Shown one piece after another: positions 46,485-54,901 of a stretch of DNA of 64,000 nucleotides. Location of the stretch: positions 41,782 through 105,781 of the forward strand of contig NZ_JACJHR010000029.1 in the NCBI RefSeq assembly GCF_014174495.1, given 5' to 3'. A program made the translations under genes and the position numbers. Numbering within the stretch: position 1 is the first letter of the stretch; each line of letters opens with the position of its first letter. This DNA is from Amycolatopsis echigonensis (lineage in GTDB: Bacteria; Actinomycetota; Actinomycetes; Mycobacteriales; Pseudonocardiaceae). The notes beneath the pieces are model-generated. The model did not search any database and was not told the DNA's origin. It saw nothing but the letters and a program-made list of their open reading frames with translations.

Positions 46485-47357
46485 ATGGGGAAATTCGAAT
46501 TCGGCGTCAGCCTCCGGCTCACCGCCAACGGCACCGAATGGACCGAGAAAAGCCGGCGGGCCGAGGAACTCGGCTACGACCACCTGACTGTGCCCGACCA
46601 TCTCGGGCCGGGGCGGCTGTCGCCGTTCCCCGCGCTCACGGCCGCCGCCGCGGTGACCGAGCGGGTGCGGGTCGGCACCCTGGTGTCCAACGTGCCCTTC
46701 TACAACATCGCGCTTTTCGCCCGCGACGTCGCCACTACCAACAAGCTCACCGAAGGCCGCTTCGAACTCGGTCTCGGCTCGGGCCACATGAAGCACGAGT
46801 TCGACGACGCCGGGCTGCCGTGGCGCAAGGCCGCCGACCGGATCGCGTACCTGGCCGAAGGTCTCGACGAGTTGCGCACGCGCCTCGAGGACGAGGGCGG
46901 CATGCCGAAGCTCTTGATCGCGGGCAACAGCGACGGCGTGCTCAAGCTGGCGGCGGAACAGGCGGACATCGTCGGGTTCTCAGGTCTTCGCCAGGACCGC
47001 GGGCGTCCGCCGGGCACGTTCGTGCTCGACAACGACGTGGCGATGGACCAGCGCGTCGCGTATTTCCGCTCCCTGGCGGGGAATCGCGAGATCGACTACA
47101 ACGTGCTGATCCAGCGCGTCGTGGTCACCGACGACCGTCGCGAGGCCGCGGCGGAATGGCACGCCGAGACCGAGGAACGCAGTGCGGCGGACGTCGACGA
47201 ACTGCTGCGCGCACCGCAGCTTCTCTTCGGCACGGTGGACGAAATGGTGCAGCAGCTGATCGCGCACCGCGAACGGTACAGCTTCTCTTACTTCACGGTG
47301 TTCGAGGGAATGATGGAGACTTTCGCTCCGGTGGTGGCTGAACTGCGGGGTCGCTAG
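46485..47357 (+). CDS. LLM class F420-dependent oxidoreductase
   Basis: A 290-residue luciferase-like protein of the actinobacterial F420-dependent group. It contains FEFGVSLRLTANGTEWTEKSRRAEELGYDHLTVPDH at the start, RVRVGTLVSNVPFYN and GRFELGLGSGHMKHEF. The ATG at 46485 follows a weak purine stretch. The PPOX gene is divergent. The 3' end overlaps the convergent TetR gene by 65 bases. The substrate is unknown. Confidence 0.9.
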   Translation: MGKFEFGVSLRLTANGTEWTEKSRRAEELGYDHLTVPDHLGPGRLSPFPALTAAAAVTERVRVGTLVSNVPFYNIALFARDVATTNKLTEGRFELGLGSGHMKHEFDDAGLPWRKAADRIAYLAEGLDELRTRLEDEGGMPKLLIAGNSDGVLKLAAEQADIVGFSGLRQDRGRPPGTFVLDNDVAMDQRVAYFRSLAGNREIDYNVLIQRVVVTDDRREAAAEWHAETEERSAADVDELLRAPQLLFGTVDEMVQQLIAHRERYSFSYFTVFEGMMETFAPVVAELRGR

Positions 47358-47970
47358 CCGCCGCCTGCACCTTCGCGACGGCGTCACCGGCGATGAGCGT
47401 GAGCACTCGGCCGAGGAGGCCGTCCGGCACCGCTTCGTCGTCGATGTCGGCCTCCACGGCCAAACCATTGCTCAAGGCGAGCAGCACGACGGCGAATTCC
47501 TCGGCGGGCAAAGGAAGTTCGAGGTCCAGTCCCTCGGCGAGCCGGTTCAAGGCACGCGCGATCGTGTCGCGGACCTCCCGGCGGCGTCGGCGCAATGCGT
47601 CGCGCCGCCGGTCGTCGTGGTGCGCCATCGCGAAGAACTCGGCCAGCAGCCGGTGCCACACCGCGTCGGCGCGCATTTCGTACATCAGCACCGCGGCGAC
47701 GTTCGCCAGCCCGGCGCCGCCGTCGTCCGCCTCGGCGAAACTCGCCAGGCTCGCCTCGAGCCGGTGCGCGGCGTGTTCTTCCATCAACGCCAGCACCAGT
47801 TCGTCTTTCGACGCAAAACTCGAGTAGACCGCGCCTTTCGTCAGTCCAGCCGCGGCGGCCACCTCGGTCAGTTTCGTCGCGGCGATGCCCTGTTCCCCGA
47901 ACACGGCGAACGCCGCGTCGAGGATGCGCCGCCGGGTCTCCGCCCGCGTCGGCCGCGTCCGGCCGGTCAT
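47293..47970 (-). CDS. TetR family transcriptional regulator
   Basis: A 225-residue TetR repressor with helix-turn-helix TKLTEVAAAAGLTKGAVYSSF (~30-50) and a C-terminal effector domain ending in a Pro/Ser tail. ATG 47970 is preferred because AGGGAG lies six bases upstream; ATG 47985 is the longer alternative. It is divergent from the lipase gene, and two perfect palindromes between them are its probable operators. Its last 65 bases overlap the convergent LLM gene. Confidence 0.9.
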   Translation of the reverse strand: MTGRTRPTRAETRRRILDAAFAVFGEQGIAATKLTEVAAAAGLTKGAVYSSFASKDELVLALMEEHAAHRLEASLASFAEADDGGAGLANVAAVLMYEMRADAVWHRLLAEFFAMAHHDDRRRDALRRRRREVRDTIARALNRLAEGLDLELPLPAEEFAVVLLALSNGLAVEADIDDEAVPDGLLGRVLTLIAGDAVAKVQAAASDPAVQPPPERKSPSFPRTP

Positions 47971-48015
47971 CGGCTTCTCCCTCATCCGGGGGTTGACACT
48001 GGCTCAGCCCGCTCA

Positions 48016-48029
48016 ATACCTTCAGGTAT
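48016..48029. promoter_or_regulatory. TetR operator-like palindrome 1
   Basis: atacct-tc-aggtat is a perfect inverted repeat between the divergent TetR and lipase genes. Its centre is 17 bases from that of the next palindrome, an arrangement suited to two repressor dimers. Confidence 0.78.
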
Positions 48030-48032
48030 CCA

Positions 48033-48046
48033 ATACCCACGGGTAT
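48033..48046. promoter_or_regulatory. TetR operator-like palindrome 2
   Basis: ataccc-ac-gggtat is a second perfect palindrome of the same pattern, 34 bases upstream of the lipase start. It would overlap the lipase promoter. Confidence 0.78.
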
Positions 48047-48080
48047 CCACTGTCAAGGACGACAGGGAAGGACCGCTCCG

Positions 48081-48926
48081 ATGAGGTTGCGCATCGTCCT
48101 GGCCGCCGCGGCATTGCTGACCGCCGCGTTCGCCGCCCCAGCCACCGCCGCCCCGTCCGGCGGCGTCAACGATCCGGCGTGCCGGCCGAGCAGCGCGCAT
48201 CCGCGTCCGGTGGTGTTCCTGCACGGCCTCGGCGCGACGTCCTATGAGGACTTGAACTACCTGCAGGAGCACGTGGCCGCCCAGGGATACTGCACCTTCA
48301 GCCGCACCTATGGCGCTTATCCGCAATTCCCGCTCGTGGGCGGATTGCGCCCGATCGCCGACTCCGCAACGGAAATCAAGCAGTTCGTCGGCGAGGTGCT
48401 GACGGAAACCGGTGCGGCGCAAGTGGATCTGGTCGGCCACTCCGAGGGCGGCTTCCAGACCCTGTACGTCACCAAGACGCAGGGCATCGCCGACCGGATC
48501 GGGTCCGTCGTGGCCATCGCGCCGCCCACGCACGGCACCACCTTCGCCGGGTTGACGAAACTGGCGTATCTGCTGGGAGCGCGCGATGAGGTCGGCGCGG
48601 CCCTCACCGCGTTCGGCTGCCCGGCTTGCGACAACCTGATCACCGGCGGCAGCGCGGTCCAGACGCTCACGAACGGTCCCATCGCACAGCACGGCGTGCG
48701 CTACACGGTGCTCACGTCGCGGTCCGACGAACTCGTCACGCCCACCGAAACGTCTTTCGTGCGCGAGCCGGGCGTCACGAACGAATACGTCCAGGACACC
48801 TGCCCGTTCGATCCCGTCGGGCACATCGGCGAGGCCTACGACCTCAACGTCTGGAACCTGGTCACCAACGCACTCGACCCGGCCCACGCCACGAAATTCC
48901 TCTGCACCGCCGGGTCTCCCGGCTGA
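48081..48926 (+). CDS. secreted alpha/beta-hydrolase (lipase/esterase)
   Basis: A 281-residue exported hydrolase. It has a cleavable signal peptide (residues 1-24, cleaving after ATAAPS-type sequence), the oxyanion segment PVVFLHGLGATSYED, the nucleophile elbow VGHSEGG and a His candidate in DPVGHIGEAYD. Cys pairs (DPACRP, CPACDN, TCPF, LCTA) suggest disulfides, as in actinobacterial triacylglycerol lipases. ATG 48081 sits behind GGAAGG. The divergent TetR gene probably controls it. The natural substrate is not known. Confidence 0.9.
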   Translation: MRLRIVLAAAALLTAAFAAPATAAPSGGVNDPACRPSSAHPRPVVFLHGLGATSYEDLNYLQEHVAAQGYCTFSRTYGAYPQFPLVGGLRPIADSATEIKQFVGEVLTETGAAQVDLVGHSEGGFQTLYVTKTQGIADRIGSVVAIAPPTHGTTFAGLTKLAYLLGARDEVGAALTAFGCPACDNLITGGSAVQTLTNGPIAQHGVRYTVLTSRSDELVTPTETSFVREPGVTNEYVQDTCPFDPVGHIGEAYDLNVWNLVTNALDPAHATKFLCTAGSPG

Positions 48927-48934
48927 CCCCATGC

Positions 48935-48967
48935 GACCCGGTGGTGCCGCCACCAGGCACCACCGGG
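48935..48967. terminator. bidirectional terminator hairpin
   Basis: A 13-base perfect stem (acccggtggtgcc at 48935-48947 with ggcaccaccgggt at 48955-48967) and a seven-base loop lie between the convergent lipase and NAD(P)-binding genes. It starts eight bases after the lipase stop. Confidence 0.87.
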
Positions 48968-48975
48968 TTCGGCGC

Positions 48976-49620
48976 TCAGTACGCCAGCGTGAACCGGGCG
49001 CGCGAGTGCTTCGGCTCTTCGATCTCGTCCAGGAACGCGATCGCCAGGTCCGCGCCGCTGATGTGCGAGCGGCCGTCGGCGTCGCTGACCAACACGTCGC
49101 CGCCAAGGCGGAACTTGCCGGTGCGCTCGCCGGGGATCCACGCACCGAACTCGGCCGCCGGGCTGACGTAGAACCAGTCGACGTCGTCCGGAAGCTCGCG
49201 CAGCGCCTCCAAGACGAGCACGTGGCTGCCCGCCTCCGGCTTGTACTCCTCCGGGAACTCCGGGGTGTCGATCAAACGCGGGCCGTCCTCGCTGACCCGC
49301 AGCGAACCGGCGCCGCCGACGAACGACAGCCGCGCACCGTTCGCGCGCGCCGCCTCGACCAGTGTCGGCAGGGCATCCACCAGGCGGCGGCCCTCGTCGT
49401 CCGCGCGACCCGGCGTGGCGACCACGAGCACGTCCGCACCCTTGGCCACCGAAGCGACAAACTCCGCGTCATGCATCGACCCCGACCGCGCTTCGACCTC
49501 CGACGGCAACCCCTCGGCCTTGCGCGCGACCCCGGTCACGGAGTGCCCGCGCCGCAGCGCCTCTTCGGTGATCCGGCCGCCGGCGAATCCCGTCGCGCCG
49601 AACACCACCAGCTTGCTCAT
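48976..49620 (-). CDS. NAD(P)-binding atypical SDR
   Basis: A 214-residue NAD(P)H-binding protein of the atypical SDR type. It has the glycine motif VVFGATGFAGGRI at the N-terminus and no YxxxK pair. VSPAAEFGAWIPGERTG and ISGADLAIAFLDEIEEP near the end match the YwnB/BVR-B-like group. ATG 49620 is the first start. It stands alone, separated from the lipase by a terminator. The activity is unknown; related proteins reduce quinones or flavins, or act as redox sensors. Confidence 0.87.
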   Translation of the reverse strand: MSKLVVFGATGFAGGRITEEALRRGHSVTGVARKAEGLPSEVEARSGSMHDAEFVASVAKGADVLVVATPGRADDEGRRLVDALPTLVEAARANGARLSFVGGAGSLRVSEDGPRLIDTPEFPEEYKPEAGSHVLVLEALRELPDDVDWFYVSPAAEFGAWIPGERTGKFRLGGDVLVSDADGRSHISGADLAIAFLDEIEEPKHSRARFTLAY

Positions 49621-49730
49621 TGCCGCTCCTCGAAAGTAAGTCCGTCTCTAAGACCTCGACGCCGCCGATGGTAGGGACGGGTCTTCGGCTACTTCAACGG
49701 AAGCAACGCACCCCGAGGTGAGCGTGCAGG

Positions 49731-50846
49731 TCAGCCGCCGAGCGCGGCGAAAGCGGTGGCCAGCTTCGCCTTCACCGCGTTCGCGTCGACCGGCGACCGC
49801 ACCTCGGCGACCGCCGTCGGCTTCGCCAGCACCTGGTAGCTCGCGGTGCGGTTGGGCAGGGTGAATTTGACCGAGCAGGACATCGTGATGGTCGCGTCCG
49901 CGTCGGCGTCGCCCTCCGTGGCGCAGGTTTGCGAGCCGAGCGTGTCCGCGCTGATCTCCACCGAAAGCTTGATGTGCACGCTCGGTTTCGAACCAGGCTG
50001 ATTGCCGACGACGCTGTTCGAAACGTCCACTGTGGTCTTGCAGGAACCGACGTAGTCCTGGCAGTCGAGTTTGTCGTTGAGCACCGTGACGCTCGCCTGC
50101 GCGAGCCCGTCGAACGGCTGCCCGATCGCGTCGATCGCGCCGTCGAAATCGGTGTGGAACTGCTTGATCTCGGACGCGTTGAGCGGCCGGACCCGGAACG
50201 CCGCACCCAGCTTCGGGCCGCCGCGCGGATCGAGCAGCGCCGGCGCGAATCCGGTGACCCGGTGCGGTTCGGCGGCGGTCACCTGCAGCGCGCCGCCGAG
50301 GTCGTACACCTCGGTGCCGTCGGGCAGCTTCTGCTTCTGCGGAGCGCCGGAACCGAGGCCGCCGAGCGCCTTGCGCAGTTCGCCGGCGAGCTTCGGCGGG
50401 GCCATCCGCGCGGCCGGGTCGACGGGCAGTTCGCTGCCGACGGTGTGCACCCATCCGTCGCCGAATTGGGTGCTGTTCTCTTCCAGGCCGTGCGACTTCC
50501 AGTAGTCCGCGTCGGCCGCGAGGTACAGCTGCCCGTCCGGCTCGGTGATCCGCACCGACTTGCCTTCCAACGGCAGCGCGCCGAAGCCGTTGCCGTCGCG
50601 CGCGACGCGGTACGTCAGCGTCGCCGGGTTGCCGGCACCGTCCTTCAGCGTCGCGTCGTATTGCAGCGCCGGTGCCTGCTCCAGCGACTGCAGCGCGGCG
50701 TCGACCGCCGCCTGTTGCTGCGCACGCTCCGTAGCCAGCTGCCGGTCGGCATCGGACAGTCCCGCCGTGCCGGTCACCGCGACCTGGCAGCCCGCGAGAA
50801 GCCCACCAAGCAGCACCAGTGCTGTCGCAGTCCATCGAGCCCGCAT
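49731..50846 (-). CDS. lipoprotein of unknown function
   Basis: A 371-residue exported lipoprotein with signal peptide and lipobox LLAGC at ~residue 20. The mature part resembles LppX/LprG-like actinobacterial lipoproteins only in general layout: TLTYRVARDGNGFGAL and the YLAADADYW strand early, VSNSVVGN-type strands later, and four Cys that could form two disulfides. I recognise no named family. ATG 50846 follows GAGGGGCGG. It occupies the position between prs and rplY where mycobacteria carry the lipoprotein LpqT. Confidence 0.78.
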   Translation of the reverse strand: MRARWTATALVLLGGLLAGCQVAVTGTAGLSDADRQLATERAQQQAAVDAALQSLEQAPALQYDATLKDGAGNPATLTYRVARDGNGFGALPLEGKSVRITEPDGQLYLAADADYWKSHGLEENSTQFGDGWVHTVGSELPVDPAARMAPPKLAGELRKALGGLGSGAPQKQKLPDGTEVYDLGGALQVTAAEPHRVTGFAPALLDPRGGPKLGAAFRVRPLNASEIKQFHTDFDGAIDAIGQPFDGLAQASVTVLNDKLDCQDYVGSCKTTVDVSNSVVGNQPGSKPSVHIKLSVEISADTLGSQTCATEGDADADATITMSCSVKFTLPNRTASYQVLAKPTAVAEVRSPVDANAVKAKLATAFAALGG

Positions 50847-51172
50847 GTCGGCCGCCCCTCTTTCCGCCGGAATCATGCCACCCCCCTGAGATCGGCGGGC
50901 GGGACGGGAATTGTGTCGTCACCCACCCGCGCGGGGGAGCGTGGGACGACCCGGTGCACGCCCGCGCGGACCGGCTGGTTTACACTTCTCGGGTTGTCTC
51001 GGCGAGGCGGGTGCGCCAGTGGGTGCCCGGCGTGATCGACGCGGCGGCTCGAGAAGCCCCGTGGTCTGCTCACGCCCGCAATCTCGCCGCCGTGCACAAC
51101 CGCCCCCGAGCAGAGATCGACGATCCCGCCGCCCCCTGCCGCACGTCGTGTGATTTGAAGGAGTGCTACACC
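50847..51172. other. gene-free stretch upstream of rplY
   Basis: About 325 bases hold the divergent promoters of the lipoprotein gene and rplY. A -10-like tacact is at 50981-50986, without an obvious -35 box. I see no strong hairpin or repeat. The long leader could take part in ribosomal-protein autocontrol, but nothing in the sequence shows it. Confidence 0.45.
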
Positions 51173-51772
51173 GTGTCCGAGGTACGTCTTTCCGTCGAAC
51201 CGCGCACCGAGTTCGGAAAGGGTGCCGCCCGCCGCACCCGTCGCGCCGGCAAAATCCCCGCGGTGCTTTACGGGCACGGCTCGGACCCGCGGCACTTCGC
51301 GCTGCCGGCCATCGAGTTCGCCCGCGTCGTCCGCGAGAACGGCACCAACGCCGTCATCACGCTCGACCTGCAGGGCAACATCGAGCTGGCCCTGACCAAG
51401 ACCATCGTGGTCCACCCGCTCAAGAACTACATCGAGCACGTCGACCTGCTGGTCGTCAAGCGCGGCGAGAAGGTCACCGTCGACGTCCCGGTCGTCGTCT
51501 CCGGCACGCCTGGCCCGGGCACCCTGGTCGCCCAGGACATCGACACGATCCAGGTCGAGGTCGAGGCGCTGCACATCCCCGAGCAGTTCGAGGTCTCCGT
51601 CGAGGGCATCGAGGCGGGCACCCAGATCACCGCCGGCCAGATCGCCCTGCCCGCGGGCGCCGAGCTGGTCACCGACCCCGAGGCGCTCGTCGTCGCCGTC
51701 AACGAGGCCCCGCGCGGCTCCGCTGACGAGGACGCCGAAGCCGAGGAAGCCGCGGCCGAAGACGCCGAATAA
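51173..51772 (+). CDS. rplY: 50S ribosomal protein L25 (CTC form)
   Basis: A 199-residue two-domain L25. The N-terminal 5S-rRNA-binding domain (~1-95, LSVEPRTEFGKGAARRTRRAG) is followed by the general-stress/CTC beta-domain, and by an acidic Asp/Glu/Ala tail. GTG 51173 lies nine bases after AAGGAG. pth follows 10 bases later in the conserved rplY-pth order. The acidic tail is typical of actinobacterial copies. Confidence 0.95.
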   Translation: MSEVRLSVEPRTEFGKGAARRTRRAGKIPAVLYGHGSDPRHFALPAIEFARVVRENGTNAVITLDLQGNIELALTKTIVVHPLKNYIEHVDLLVVKRGEKVTVDVPVVVSGTPGPGTLVAQDIDTIQVEVEALHIPEQFEVSVEGIEAGTQITAGQIALPAGAELVTDPEALVVAVNEAPRGSADEDAEAEEAAAEDAE

Positions 51773-51782
51773 ACTCGCTTTC

Positions 51783-52376
51783 GTGAGTGAAGACGTGCCC
51801 GGGGCCGGCGAGCTGATTCTGCTCGCCGGCCTCGGCAATCCCGGGCCCCAGTACGCCGGGAACCGGCACAACGTCGGGTTCATGGTGCTGGACGAGCTGG
51901 CCGGCCGGATCGGCGGGAAGTTCAAGGCCCACCGCAGCGGGGCCGAGGTGCTCGAGGGCAGGCTCGCGGGCTCCCGCGTGGTGCTGGTGAAGCCGCGGTC
52001 GTTCATGAACCTCTCCGGGGGGCCGGTGGTCGGCGCGGCCCGGTTCTACAAAGTCCCGCCGTCCGGCGTCGTGGTGGTGCACGACGAGCTGGACGTCGAT
52101 TTCGGCGCGCTGAAGCTCAAGCTCGGCGGCGGCGACAACGGGCACAACGGACTTCGGTCCATCACCAAATCGCTCGGCACGCGTGACTACTACCGCGTGC
52201 GTTTCGGCATCGGGCGGCCGCCGGGCAGGCAGGATCCGGCGGATTTCGTGCTGAAGGACTTCTCGACGGTCGAGCGCAAGGAGCTCCCGTTCGAGATCGA
52301 CCGGTGCGCGGACGCCACCGAGGCGTTGATTTCGCAGGGGCTGGCCGCCGCGCAGAACGCGTTCCACGCCGCCTGA
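51783..52376 (+). CDS. pth: peptidyl-tRNA hydrolase
   Basis: A 197-residue Pth that frees tRNA from stalled peptidyl-tRNA. The family signatures are intact: GLGNPGPQYAGNRHNVGF with the catalytic His, the KPRSFMNLSGGPV region and VVHDELDVDFG. GTG 51783 opens a ten-residue leader before the conserved region. It is probably cotranscribed with rplY. Confidence 0.97.
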   Translation: MSEDVPGAGELILLAGLGNPGPQYAGNRHNVGFMVLDELAGRIGGKFKAHRSGAEVLEGRLAGSRVVLVKPRSFMNLSGGPVVGAARFYKVPPSGVVVVHDELDVDFGALKLKLGGGDNGHNGLRSITKSLGTRDYYRVRFGIGRPPGRQDPADFVLKDFSTVERKELPFEIDRCADATEALISQGLAAAQNAFHAA

Positions 52377-52593
52377 GCGCTTTTCCCTCAACGCCGCGTT
52401 GAGGCCATGTCAGGCCGTTGTGCGTGTGGGTGAGACGTCGTGGCCGTGCGTGATGGATTTCTCACTCGATGGGCGGCTTCTGGGGCCCTGATCGAGTCGT
52501 CCGGGCGGGTGCGGGCTTCCCGGAGTGGCCGGGACCAGTTAGGACGGAGTTCAGGAGAGCGCATCACCCCGACCCTGAATCGGAGAATGATCC

Positions 52594-52962
52594 ATGCCGT
52601 TTACCGCCGAGGATCTCGCTGAGGTCGCTTTCGGTAACGCCCCGATCGGCCGCCGCGGCTACGCCAAGCACGAGGTCGACGACTTCGTGCGGCGGATCGC
52701 CAAAACTCTCGCCGACGAGGACGATCTCACCGCGGCCGAGGTCCACCACGTGCTGTTCTCCAAGCCGTTGATCGGCAAGCGAGGGTACGACGAGCGCGAG
52801 GTCGACCAGTTCCTCGACGAGGTGGAGACGCAGCTGGCCGAGAGGTCCGGACGGAGGGCTCCGATGATTCCGGGGAGCCGGGATCCTGGGCAGGCCACTG
52901 CGGGGAGGGCTGCGTGGCCGGTGGTCGCGGAGGCGCCGGTGGAGGAGATGCCGCGGCGGTGA
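52594..52962 (+). CDS. small protein with two DivIVA-type domains
   Basis: A 122-residue protein made of two copies of the short DivIVA/DivI1A N-terminal motif: IGRRGYAKHEVDDFVRRI (~18-35) and IGKRGYDEREVDQFLDEVE (~60-78). In Wag31/DivIVA one such motif forms the membrane-binding, curvature-sensing tip ahead of a long coiled coil. That coil is absent here and is replaced by a Pro/Ala/Gly tail. It is likely an accessory polar-growth or septum factor. ATG 52594 follows GGAGAATGATCC. Confidence 0.87.
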   Translation: MPFTAEDLAEVAFGNAPIGRRGYAKHEVDDFVRRIAKTLADEDDLTAAEVHHVLFSKPLIGKRGYDEREVDQFLDEVETQLAERSGRRAPMIPGSRDPGQATAGRAAWPVVAEAPVEEMPRR

Positions 52963-53133
52963 GCTCGGCGGTGTTAGCCGGGGAATGAGCTGACGGCTCG
53001 TGCTTCGCACATTGCGCCCGGGGAGGGTTGCGTGGGGGCACCCCGAAGCTGAGTGTGACTACGGTCTGAGGGTGCTGGGCCGGGTCTGGCTGCGCTGGTG
53101 GGTTTTGTGTGCCAGGTGCGGTTGGGTGGGTGG

Positions 53134-54822
53134 CTAGGCGTCTGCGTTTTTCGCGATTTTGTCCGCGTATTGGACCGCGGTCGCGGCGCGTTTCACCTTG
53201 CCGGAGGGGGTTTTGGGGAGGCTGCCGGCGGGGAGGACCACTACGGCGAAGGGGCGCATGTCCACGGCGTCTCGGACGCGGGCGGCGATTTCCTTCGACA
53301 GGCGGTTTTCCTCGGCGGCGTCACCGGCCAGTTTGGACTCCACGACCACGGCGAAGCGTTCGCGGCGGCTGCCCGCGTCCAGGCGGACGGCGACGGCGTT
53401 GCCTGCCCGGACGCCCTCGACCGAGCCGGCGGCGCGTTCGATGTCGGTCGGGTACAGGTTGCGGCCGCCCATGATGATGACGTCCTTGCGGCGGCCGCAG
53501 ATCACGATCTGGCCGTCGACCAGGTAACCCAGGTCGCCGGTCTTCATCCAGCCGTCCTGGTCCTGGGTGTCCAGCGGGCCGTCGACGGTCAGGTAGCCGG
53601 GTGTCACGGCCTCGCCGCGCAGGCGGATCTCGCCGACTTGCCGTTCACCCAGCACGGTGCCGGAATCATCGACGATGTCCGCTTCCAAGCCGTCGAGCGG
53701 GCGGCCGAGCAGGGCGAACGAGCGCACCTCGTCCGTTCCGCGGCGGGGGTCGCCTTCGGGGACCGGCACCGCGCGGTTGTCGGCCTCCAGCGCGTCCGCT
53801 TCGACGACGTCCAGCGTGAGGCCGGTGAACAGCGGCGCGAACGAGACCGCCAGCGTCGCCTCTGCCATGCCGTACGCGGGGAACACGCACTCGGGCGGCA
53901 TGTGGAACCGCTTCCCGGCGTCCACAAAGGTCTGGACGGCCGTCTCGTCGATCGGCTCGGCGCCGTTGAGCGCGATGCGCAGCTTCGACAGGTCGTAGGC
54001 GTTGTCGTCCTCGACGCGGGCCATGCGCTTGCCGACGATGGCGTACGCGAAGTTCGGCGCGGCCGTCGTGGTGCCGCCGTACTTGCTGATCAGCTCCGGC
54101 CAGATCAGCGGCCCGGTGAGGAATTCGACCGGGGTGATCTTGATCAGTTCGACGCCGAACGTCATCGGCACGGTCAGGAAGCCGACCATGCCCATGTCGT
54201 GGAAGGTCGGCAGCCAGGACACCATCACGTCGTTGTCGAAGTCGAACTCGGCGCGGTCGACCATCGCCTTGACGTTGGTGTACAGGTTGCCGTAGGTGAT
54301 CCGGACGGCCTTCGGCTCCGCGGTCGATCCGCTGGTCAGCTGCAGGAGCGCGGTGTCGCTCTCGGCGGTCGGCACGATCTCGGCGAGCGGTTCGGCTCCG
54401 GCCAGTTCGGAGATCAGCCGGTAGTTGATGCCCTTGCCTTCCAGCACCGGGGCGAGCTGGTCGAACGGTTCGCCGAGCACGACCAGCTCGGCCCCGATCA
54501 TCTCGAGCACCTTCACCGTGTCCTCGGCCCATTCGGCGAGGTCGGTGCGCGGCGTCGGCTGGTGCAGCATCGTCACGCTGCCGCCGGTGAGCCATACCGC
54601 CTGCACGGTCGGGGCAATGAGCACCGGTGCGGCGGCCAGCACCGCCGCCGCGCTCCCCGGCGCCAAACCCCCGCTGACCAGCCCGCCCGCGATCCGGCGG
54701 GCTTCGTCGTGCACCTGGGCCCAAGTCCGGCGCACCGGCTCCTTGGGCTCGCCGGTCACCATGCCGCGCCGTTGCCCCCGGTCCGCCGCAGTCCCGACGA
54801 GTGTGTCCACAAACCGACTCAT
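53134..54822 (-). CDS. fatty-acyl-AMP ligase-like / acyl-CoA synthetase
   Basis: A 562-residue adenylate-forming enzyme. It has the phosphate loop LTSGSTAEPKAVRITYGN, the FAAL-type SWLPTFHDMGMVG segment, GYGMAEATL-type motif PAYGMAEATLAVS, GWMKTGDLGYLVDG and the C-terminal catalytic Lys region LPKTPSGKVKR. The His-Asp-Met motif points to the fatty-acyl-AMP ligase branch that loads acyl chains onto carrier proteins. It holds the position of pks16 in the mycobacterial order. ATG 54822 gives a standard start. Confidence 0.9.
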   Translation of the reverse strand: MSRFVDTLVGTAADRGQRRGMVTGEPKEPVRRTWAQVHDEARRIAGGLVSGGLAPGSAAAVLAAAPVLIAPTVQAVWLTGGSVTMLHQPTPRTDLAEWAEDTVKVLEMIGAELVVLGEPFDQLAPVLEGKGINYRLISELAGAEPLAEIVPTAESDTALLQLTSGSTAEPKAVRITYGNLYTNVKAMVDRAEFDFDNDVMVSWLPTFHDMGMVGFLTVPMTFGVELIKITPVEFLTGPLIWPELISKYGGTTTAAPNFAYAIVGKRMARVEDDNAYDLSKLRIALNGAEPIDETAVQTFVDAGKRFHMPPECVFPAYGMAEATLAVSFAPLFTGLTLDVVEADALEADNRAVPVPEGDPRRGTDEVRSFALLGRPLDGLEADIVDDSGTVLGERQVGEIRLRGEAVTPGYLTVDGPLDTQDQDGWMKTGDLGYLVDGQIVICGRRKDVIIMGGRNLYPTDIERAAGSVEGVRAGNAVAVRLDAGSRRERFAVVVESKLAGDAAEENRLSKEIAARVRDAVDMRPFAVVVLPAGSLPKTPSGKVKRAATAVQYADKIAKNADA

Positions 54823-54901
54823 GTGCGTCAGATTACTGTCCGGTTTTTCCGGGCCTTCCCGCGGCGGCGTGAACGGCGGATGACGGGTTGCGGACGCGGC
54901 C

